The notes under the pieces were generated by a model. That model had not been told where the DNA came from, did no database searches, and saw only the letters and a list, made by a program, of their open reading frames with translations. A program made the position numbers and the translations under genes. 10,996 bases of DNA from an uncultured Lachnospiraceae bacterium (GTDB lineage Bacteria; Bacillota; Clostridia; Lachnospirales; Lachnospiraceae), in NCBI GenBank assembly GCA_947628025.1, contig CANQYH010000086.1:1-10996 (forward strand), written 5' to 3'. The first letter of the stretch is position 1. Every line of letters starts with the position of its first letter. Below, in pieces: positions 6,634-10,996 of this stretch.

Positions 6634-7629
6634 TTATTGTTTCATCGCACCGGCATACCAGGACCGTTCTTCCGCCGGAATCTTCAGCGCATCCATAGCC
6701 TGCTGAGCGCTCCATCCCATCGTTTCCATTAAATTCCGGATCGACGCCATGAGCGCTTCTTTGACGCCTTCTTGTTTTCCTTCTTTCCTGCCCTTCTCGA
6801 TTCCTCTCGCTTCCACGCCATCGCTCAGATTACACATGACCTCCACCTCGCTCTCCAATGCTTTCGTCATCTCGATATCAAAATCTTCCCGCAGAATCCT
6901 CTTCTTCTCCTCCGGCTTCCTTTCCGCCGAAAGGAGCACATCCAGCAACTTCAAAACTCCCGTATAGTTGCTGTCCCCCGCATTTCCCAGGCAGATCATA
7001 ACCGCCGTCAGCAGGTCATAATTCTCCCTTTTTTCGTGCGTCTCACCGACCAGATTTTCTTCCTGAATCCGGTACCTGGCGATCGTATTCTCCCGATATT
7101 TCGGCGGATCCGCACAGATCCAGATCGAATAGACTTTCCTGATCCTCTCATAATGGGCATGGGTGAACTCCACCCCGTACTGGGAAGAGATCATCCGGCT
7201 GCAATAATACAGACCCCGTTTGATAATGGGATAGCCAGGATAAAAATCATTCTGCGCCTCCACATTGATGATCAGCCGCAGGAACTCCCCGTTCCGCGGG
7301 GCTGTCGCATAAAAGCGGATATCATATGCGACGGTGCCCTCCGACATCGTACTGTCCTCTGTCCCGACCCCCTGGATCTGCTCCCCGCCTTCGTCCAATC
7401 TCTCGTCCGGATTCACCGCCGTCTCGGCGATCTGGGGCTCGTCTTCAATATACCTCGCGGCAATCTCTTTGACATCGACCTCCCGGTACTCCTCCACACA
7501 GCTTTTCATGATCCAGGCAAGGATGCTTTTGTTGGCCAGCAGCCGTTTGCAGGCCGCGTCATAGGCCGCTTTCTCTCCGGCTGCGGCAATGTTTTTGGCA
7601 AGCGTATTCTCAATGATCATAGGCCGCAC
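6634..7629 (-). CDS. Rpn/YhgA-like PD-(D/E)XK nuclease-family protein (putative transposase)
   Basis: A 331-residue protein. The core around 103-160 has D103 (AYDIRFY), then a beta-strand ending NVEAQND with E124 and Q126, the D...E-x-Q form of the PD-(D/E)XK active site. The segment after it, including the I-K-R-x-L-Y-Y and later Y-x-x-I-x-K-V-Y-x-I-W-I motifs, is typical of the family annotated as PD-(D/E)XK transposase or Rpn recombination-promoting nuclease. The C-terminus has the usual charged helix rich in Gly, Lys and Glu (about 275-292), then a short tail. The GTG at 7629 has AGGAGG 5 nt upstream; the ATG three codons later is 14 nt away, so GTG is preferred. It appears full length. 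Such genes are multicopy in many Clostridia and are not insertion sequences in the strict sense; no flanking inverted repeats were seen. Confidence 0.85.
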   Translation of the reverse strand: MRPMIIENTLAKNIAAAGEKAAYDAACKRLLANKSILAWIMKSCVEEYREVDVKEIAARYIEDEPQIAETAVNPDERLDEGGEQIQGVGTEDSTMSEGTVAYDIRFYATAPRNGEFLRLIINVEAQNDFYPGYPIIKRGLYYCSRMISSQYGVEFTHAHYERIRKVYSIWICADPPKYRENTIARYRIQEENLVGETHEKRENYDLLTAVMICLGNAGDSNYTGVLKLLDVLLSAERKPEEKKRILREDFDIEMTKALESEVEVMCNLSDGVEARGIEKGRKEGKQEGVKEALMASIRNLMETMGWSAQQAMDALKIPAEERSWYAGAMKQ

Positions 7630-7707
7630 TTGAACCTCCTGTCACCCCGCCCGCCGCATCCTGATACTTTATCCTACCACAGTTTCGGGGAAGAATCTAC
7701 ATTTTTT

Positions 7708-8083
7708 TCATCTGCAAAAGACACAACCGGCATTGTTGAAGCAGTGCCATTCCCCGATCCCATCCTGATCGGCGTCGATCACTTTCCATTCGCCGCCAAA
7801 GCCGCCGTAAACACAAATTTTTTCTTCATCTCCGCCACCCTTTCTCCCACAGAAGCTCTCTGCAGATCTTGATGGTTTTATATTGCCCCCCGCGAGGTTC
7901 TGTCAATCGTTTTTGCCCGTTTCCATAGGCCGCAAACGCGCCTTTTCCGAGCCGTCCCGCGATTAAAAGATCCAGACGGCCACGGCCGGGCTGCCGGCGC
8001 CGATCGCCTCGCCAGGTTTTCCTCGTAAAGCATCGTTCCTTTCGAAATCTCAATATCTGTTCTCCCACAAATGAATCGCCCAT
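7708..8083 (-). pseudogene. Decayed short gene, or a small basic ORF, of unknown function
   Basis: A good start site exists on the minus strand: AAGGAGA (8092-8098) and ATG at 8083. One frame runs from it to a TGA at 7826-7828 (85 residues, very rich in Arg/Lys and CGA codons). Protein-like stretches with good codon choice are spread over three frames: ISKGTMLYEENLA in one, PGEAIGAGSPAVAVWIF in another, and LGKGAFAAYGNGQKRL back in the first. Past 7826 a different frame continues with YGGFGGEWKVIDADQDGIGEW to a TGA at 7708. An ATG overlapping the 7826 stop opens a 16-codon frame, MKKKFVFTAALAANGK. I read this as one gene of about 125 codons broken by several frameshifts. The alternative is a genuine 85-residue protein. 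I recognise no family. It lies downstream of the nanA terminator. Confidence 0.4.
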
Positions 8084-8137
8084 TGCCTGCTCTCCTTGAA
8101 AAAATGCAAGGAGCGCTTGACCGCAATGGGCGTATTC
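8073..8137 (-). promoter_or_regulatory. Long hairpin covering the ribosome site and start codon of the 8083 ORF
   Basis: The outer stem pairs GAAT-CGCCCATTGC (8073-8086) with GCAATGGGCG-T-ATTC (8123-8137): ten consecutive pairs plus four beyond one bulged T. After an internal loop, GCTCTCCTTG (8089-8098) pairs with CAAGGAGCGC (8107-8116) with one mismatch, leaving an 8-nt loop. On the minus strand the 3' side of the hairpin contains AAGGAGA and the ATG at 8083, so both would be paired in the RNA. There is no U-tract, so it is not a terminator. It may be a translational switch or a product of inverted duplication. Confidence 0.6.
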
Positions 8138-8144
8138 TCAGACG

Positions 8145-8166
8145 ATATAAAACGGCGCTTACGCCG
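8145..8166 (-). terminator. Intrinsic terminator of nanA
   Basis: CGGCG (8153-8157) and CGCCG (8162-8166) form a GC stem with a 4-nt loop. On the minus strand it is followed by TTTTATAT (complement of 8145-8152). It lies 54 bp past the nanA stop. The stem is short, so read-through into the region below is possible. Confidence 0.6.
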
Positions 8167-8220
8167 CATAAGCACGCGACAGATATTAGGCGGCAATACG
8201 GGCATAACCGGTCATCCGAT

Positions 8221-9135
8221 TCATACTCCGAACGCCTCGGCTTTGGCCTCCTCGATCATCCGCACGCACTCGTCCGCGATGGCTTTGTCGCTTTCGATCA
8301 GCTCCGCCAGCGGCGCGCGCACGCTGCCCACATCGGGACCGCCCTGCCTGCGGAGGATCTCCTTGATCATGGCGTACATATTCCCGTGTCCGGAACACAT
8401 TTTATAAATGATCTCGCAGATCCGGTTCTGCACGGATCTGGCTTTCTCATGGTCCCCGGCCAGAAACAGTTCCCGCGCACGCAGAAACAGCTCCGGCATC
8501 GCCGCGTAGGTGCCGCCGATCCCCCCGATGGCCCCCGCCGCCAGTCCGGAAACAAACTGCTCGTCCGGACCGTTGAACACGATCACACCCTCGTTTCGGA
8601 ACATCTGGATATCCTGCACCGGCATCGAAGAATTTTTCACGCCGATCACCCGCGGATTCCTCTTCATTTCCCGCAGGAGCGGAACCGTCAGCGCCACGCC
8701 GGCCAGTTGCGGGATATTGTAAATAATGAAATCCGTCTTCGGCGCGGCCGCCGATATATCGTTCCAGTACCGGGCGATGGCGTGATCCGGCAGATGGAAA
8801 TAGATCGGCGGGATCGCGGCGATGGCGTCCACGCCCAGACTCTCCGCATGAGCCGCCAGCTCCTGGCTGTCTTTCGTGTTATTGCAGGCGACATGCGCGA
8901 TGACCGTCACTTTCCCTGCGGCCGCCTCCATCACCTGCTCCAGCACCATCTTCCGCTCCTCTACGCTCTGGTAGATACATTCTCCGGAAGAACCGCCGAC
9001 ATAGAGTCCCTGTACTCCTTTCCCGATCAGGTACCCGGTCAGCTCCCGCACCGCCTGCGCGGAAATGCGGCCCTCCCGGTCATAACAGGCATAAAACGCG
9101 GGAATGACCCCCTGATATTTCTCCATACGCACCAT
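8221..9135 (-). CDS. nanA: N-acetylneuraminate lyase (DapA/NanA superfamily)
   Basis: A 304-residue class I aldolase of the dihydrodipicolinate synthase/sialate lyase fold, the usual length. GGSSGE at 47-52 is the carboxylate-binding loop, YNIPQLAG at 139-146 holds the catalytic Tyr (Y139, matching Tyr137 of E. coli NanA), and GVKNSS at 165-170 holds the Schiff-base Lys (K167, matching Lys165). The YNIP-x-L-x-G signature favours sialate lyase over DapA. It would split N-acetylneuraminate to pyruvate and ManNAc in the cytoplasm. The frame extends to a TTG at 9153, but the ATG at 9135 has AAAGGAG 5 nt upstream and is preferred over a second ATG at 9126. It is divergent from nanE and ends before its own terminator. 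The neighbours nanE and a ROK kinase strengthen the call. Confidence 0.92.
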   Translation of the reverse strand: MVRMEKYQGVIPAFYACYDREGRISAQAVRELTGYLIGKGVQGLYVGGSSGECIYQSVEERKMVLEQVMEAAAGKVTVIAHVACNNTKDSQELAAHAESLGVDAIAAIPPIYFHLPDHAIARYWNDISAAAPKTDFIIYNIPQLAGVALTVPLLREMKRNPRVIGVKNSSMPVQDIQMFRNEGVIVFNGPDEQFVSGLAAGAIGGIGGTYAAMPELFLRARELFLAGDHEKARSVQNRICEIIYKMCSGHGNMYAMIKEILRRQGGPDVGSVRAPLAELIESDKAIADECVRMIEEAKAEAFGV

Positions 9136-9183
9136 AAACGCTCCTTTCCGCAAGATTCCGCTATTGTGTTTTTATGGTCCATG

Positions 9184-9204
9184 TTCCTTACCGCCGGTAA
9201 GGAA
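9184..9204. promoter_or_regulatory. Perfect palindrome, probable operator between nanA and nanE
   Basis: TTCCTTACC (9184-9192) and GGTAAGGAA (9196-9204) are exact inverse copies around a 3-bp centre. The site is 48 bp upstream of the nanA start codon and 26 bp upstream of the -35 of the distal nanE promoter. That suits one dimeric regulator controlling both directions. Sialic-acid loci in Gram-positive bacteria are often run by RpiR-family NanR, but no regulator gene is in the window. A hairpin role in a nanA leader is the alternative. Confidence 0.6.
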
Positions 9205-9230
9205 TGATCCGGCCGTCCGGAAATTTCATC

Positions 9231-9259
9231 GTGACATCCGGTTCCGTTGCTGGTATAAT
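9231..9259 (+). promoter_or_regulatory. Distal promoter of nanE (P1)
   Basis: GTGACA (9231-9236) and a perfect TATAAT (9254-9259) are separated by 17 bp, with a TG extension (TGG before the -10). Transcription should begin near 9266, giving a leader of about 120 nt. CGGTTCC (9239-9245) and GGAACCG (9294-9300), 7-bp inverse arms, lie on either side of the -10 and start region. Confidence 0.75.
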
Positions 9260-9318
9260 TAACGTATCAAAACGCGCCGGTCATTCCGCGGCTGGAACCG
9301 CCCGCGGCCGTCCGTCGT

Positions 9319-9346
9319 TTGACACAAGGATCATACTTATTACTAT
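9319..9346 (+). promoter_or_regulatory. Proximal promoter of nanE (P2)
   Basis: A perfect TTGACA (9319-9324) is followed after 16 bp by TACTAT (9341-9346), four of six consensus bases. Transcription would begin near 9353 with a leader of about 34 nt containing the ribosome site. The surrounding AT-rich stretch contrasts with the GC-rich DNA just upstream. Confidence 0.6.
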
Positions 9347-9386
9347 ACACAAAATACACTCTCTTTTCAAGAAAGGATTCCGAAAA

Positions 9387-10127
9387 ATGAGAACTCCGCT
9401 CGCTGAACTTTTAGACGCCACGAAAGGCAGCATGATCGTTTCCTGCCAGGCGCTTCCGGGAGAACCCCTGTACGATGAAGAACGTTCCCTTATGCCCTAT
9501 ATGGCCCTGGCCGCCCAGGAAGCCGGCTGCCGCTGCATCCGCACCAGCAGCGTCCGGGACGTGATGGCCATCAAGGAAAAAACCGGCCTGCCCTGCATCG
9601 GCCTGATCAAGCGCGTCTACGAGGGCTGGGACGCTTATATCACGCCCACCATGCGCGAGATTGACGAACTGGCCGAAGCCGGAGCCGACGTAATCGCCCT
9701 CGACTGCACCCTCCGCGCCCGCGGAGACGGCTCTACCGTCGCGGATTTTCTGGGGGAGATCCGGCGCAGATATCCGGATATCCCTCTGATGGCCGATATC
9801 TCCACGCTGGAGGAGGGGATCCATGCCTGGAAATGCGGCGTGGACCTGGTGGGAACCACGTTAAGCGGCTACACCCCCTACTCTCCGCATCTGGACGGCC
9901 CCGACTACGATCTGGTAGCAGGCCTCGCCGGCGCTCTGCCCATCCCCGTCATCGCCGAAGGGCGAATCCATTTCCCGGATCAGGCCGTCCGGATGCTGGG
10001 CCTGGGAGCCCACGCCGTGGTCGTCGGCGGCGCGATCACCCGGCCGCTGGAAATTGCCCGCCGGTTCTACAGCGCAATCCGCTCCGCCGGGGAGGGAAGC
10101 CGGGCGGCCGGTACGGACAAACCGTGA
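9387..10127 (+). CDS. nanE: N-acylglucosamine/N-acetylmannosamine-6-phosphate 2-epimerase
   Basis: A 246-residue TIM-barrel enzyme, slightly longer than usual. It converts ManNAc-6-P to GlcNAc-6-P in sialic-acid breakdown. SMIVSCQALPGEPLY (15-29), GLIKRVY (72-78, K75 catalytic), DAYITPT (82-88), ALDCTLR (104-110), AEGRI (190-194, E191 the catalytic Glu) and VVVGGAITRP (211-220) are all present. Clostridium perfringens NanE uses the equivalent Lys66 and Glu180. The frame is open to 9204, but the ATG at 9387 starts the conserved domain and has GAAAGGA (9371-9377) 9 nt upstream. The last 14 or so residues, past the usual family end, are extra: they are encoded by the first unit of a 59-bp tandem repeat that also supplies the stop codon. 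It leads into the ROK kinase gene after 289 bp. Confidence 0.95.
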   Translation: MRTPLAELLDATKGSMIVSCQALPGEPLYDEERSLMPYMALAAQEAGCRCIRTSSVRDVMAIKEKTGLPCIGLIKRVYEGWDAYITPTMREIDELAEAGADVIALDCTLRARGDGSTVADFLGEIRRRYPDIPLMADISTLEEGIHAWKCGVDLVGTTLSGYTPYSPHLDGPDYDLVAGLAGALPIPVIAEGRIHFPDQAVRMLGLGAHAVVVGGAITRPLEIARRFYSAIRSAGEGSRAAGTDKP

Positions 10128-10235
10128 TCCGGCGGTTCATCCACGGCAGTAAAAGAAGCCGCACAGCCGGTACAGACAAACCGTGATCCGGCGATTCGTC
10201 TTCGGCAGCAAGAGAAGCCGGGCGTAGAAGACAAG
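10096..10235 (+). repeat. 59-bp imperfect tandem repeat overlapping the 3' end of nanE
   Basis: Unit 1 is 10096-10154, unit 2 is 10155-10213, and a partial third begins at 10214 (GAAGCCGGGCG, then a deleted core ending GACAAG). Units 1 and 2 differ at 10 of 59 positions by my alignment. The best-conserved part is GACAAACCGTGATCCGGCG. Each unit can form a hairpin from GCCGG and CCGGC, with an inner ACGG/CCGT stem that is perfect in unit 1 and has one mismatch in unit 2. The period is not a multiple of three, so this is not protein repetition. No U-tract follows, so it is not a simple terminator. Confidence 0.85.
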
Positions 10236-10257
10236 TTCCGTATATCCCGGCTTTCGT

Positions 10258-10331
10258 ACGGCGCAGATCCCAAAGGCACGTTTTTTTCGGATCCATCCAA
10301 AAGCGACGGCTGTAGGATCTCGCTGCGCCGT
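10258..10331 (+). repeat. Long-range inverted repeat in the nanE-nanK spacer
   Basis: ACGGCGCAG (10258-10266) and CTGCGCCGT (10323-10331) are exact 9-bp inverse copies. ATCC (10267-10270) and GGAT (10315-10318) can extend the stem past a 4-nt bulge. The 44-nt loop holds a run of seven T (10281-10287). It could form a structured RNA between nanE and nanK. The T run alone, without an adjacent stem, does not make a clear terminator. Confidence 0.45.
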
Positions 10332-10416
10332 TGGGGACCGGCCATTTTCGCACCCGTCAAACCTCCGCGGCAGTGTCATACTCAGGCCGCAGCTAAACCA
10401 GAGAGAGAAGACCTTT

Positions 10417-10996
10417 ATGAACATACTCGTATTCGATATCGGCGGAACCGCTATCAAATATGGCGTCTGCGGCGGCGGACGGCTGCTGCGCTCTGCCGAA
10501 ACGCCCACCCAGGCCCATCTGGGAGGCCGCCATATCCTGAACACGCTGATCGCGCTGGCCGCGCGGGAGACCGGTTATGACGCTATCGGCGTCAGCACAG
10601 CGGGGCAGGTAGACGCCGCCGAGGGCTCCATCCTGTACGCCAACAGCAATATCCCGGACTATACCGGCTGCCAGATCCGCAAAGAACTGGAGACACATTT
10701 CCGGGTACCCGTCGCTGTCGAGAACGATGTCAACGCGGCGGCGCTCGGCGAGGCGGTTTACGGCGGCGGACGGGATATTCCCAGCTTTCTCTGCCTGACC
10801 TACGGCACGGGCATCGGCGGGGCGATCATTGAAAACGGACAGATCTACCATGGTTCCGGCTATTCCGCCGCGGAATTCGGTTCCATCATCACCCACTGCG
10901 ACGCCAAGCTCACCGGCAGCGATTTTCTGGACGGCTGCTATGAGCGTTACGCCTCCGCCTCCGCCCTCGTAAACGCCGCCCGGCGATACGACCCGC
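10417..10996 (+). CDS. nanK: ROK-family sugar kinase, probably N-acetylmannosamine kinase; 3'-truncated
   Basis: The frame is open from the ATG at 10417 to the window edge (193 residues). FDIGGTAIKYG (6-16) is the ROK phosphate-binding loop, STAGQVD (60-66) the adjacent strand, ENDVNAAALGE (102-112) carries the catalytic Asp D104, and YGTGIGGAII (129-138) is the second phosphate motif. The usual ROK zinc site is not evident: the position after A-x-E-F-G is S156 rather than His, and no C-x-C-G-x-x-G-C cluster appears in the part seen. A modest ribosome site (GAGAGAAG, 10401-10408 region) precedes the start. Position after nanE argues for ManNAc kinase, which would make ManNAc-6-P for NanE. Glucokinase or another hexose kinase of the ROK family cannot be excluded from motifs alone. 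Confidence 0.8.
   Translation, partial: MNILVFDIGGTAIKYGVCGGGRLLRSAETPTQAHLGGRHILNTLIALAARETGYDAIGVSTAGQVDAAEGSILYANSNIPDYTGCQIRKELETHFRVPVAVENDVNAAALGEAVYGGGRDIPSFLCLTYGTGIGGAIIENGQIYHGSGYSAAEFGSIITHCDAKLTGSDFLDGCYERYASASALVNAARRYDP

Noticed and set aside
6772..7872. + strand open frame of 366 codons opposite the Rpn-like gene
   Set aside because: No ribosome site and no family features; it mirrors the real gene.
8071..9207. Long + strand open frame (378 codons) opposite nanA
   Set aside because: It is the antisense shadow of nanA; its protein is rich in His, Arg and Pro with no family resemblance, while nanA has complete catalytic motifs.
10036..10896. Minus-strand frames across the nanE-nanK spacer and nanK
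   Set aside because: The recurring peptide in them comes from reading the 59-bp repeats backward; the remainder is antisense to nanK.

Overview
The window reads as chromosomal DNA of a GC-rich, Gram-positive, gut-type Clostridia, most like a Lachnospiraceae-type commensal. The grounds are strong AGGAGG-type ribosome sites before most genes, GTG starts, a GH112 galactosyl-hexosamine phosphorylase, a sialic-acid locus, and an Rpn-like PD-(D/E)XK protein of the kind abundant in such genomes. The taxon is inferred from family recognition, not from a marker gene. There is no rRNA, tRNA, CRISPR array or intact insertion sequence.

Layout. Positions 1-714 hold the 3' part of a DUF362-domain gene on the + strand. 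It converges on a minus-strand operon running from an extended -10 promoter near 4215 through a GH105 unsaturated glycuronyl hydrolase (4173-3124) and a GH112 phosphorylase (3046-869) to a clear intrinsic terminator (855-803). Positions 4174-4611 hold that promoter, a possible operator, a short decayed-looking reading frame and a very GC-rich structured stretch. A small acidic protein follows on the + strand (4612-4860). Next is a minus-strand block: an Rpn/YhgA-like protein (7629-6634) with its own terminator, then a SAM methyltransferase (6394-5696) whose last bases carry the ribosome site of a voltage-sensor-type K+ channel (5693-4929). Positions 7630-8220 hold no intact gene. They carry the remains of a short gene whose ribosome site and start codon lie in a long hairpin, and the terminator of nanA.

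The right-hand end is a sialic-acid catabolic locus. nanA (9135-8221, minus) is divergent from nanE (9387-10127, plus) and a ROK kinase, probably nanK (10417 to past the window end). Neu5Ac would be split to pyruvate and ManNAc by NanA, ManNAc phosphorylated by the ROK kinase, and ManNAc-6-P epimerised to GlcNAc-6-P by NanE. The divergent spacer holds a perfect 9+9 bp palindrome and two stacked promoters toward nanE. The nanE-nanK spacer holds 59-bp tandem repeats that start inside the 3' end of nanE.

Most of this is ordinary host- or plant-glycan metabolism. The parts that merit a second look are the pairing of GH105 with GH112 (is the substrate pectic or mucin-derived?), the nanE-tail tandem repeats, the start-sequestering hairpin at 8073-8137, and the palindrome between nanA and nanE. 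I found no convincing new multi-gene system.
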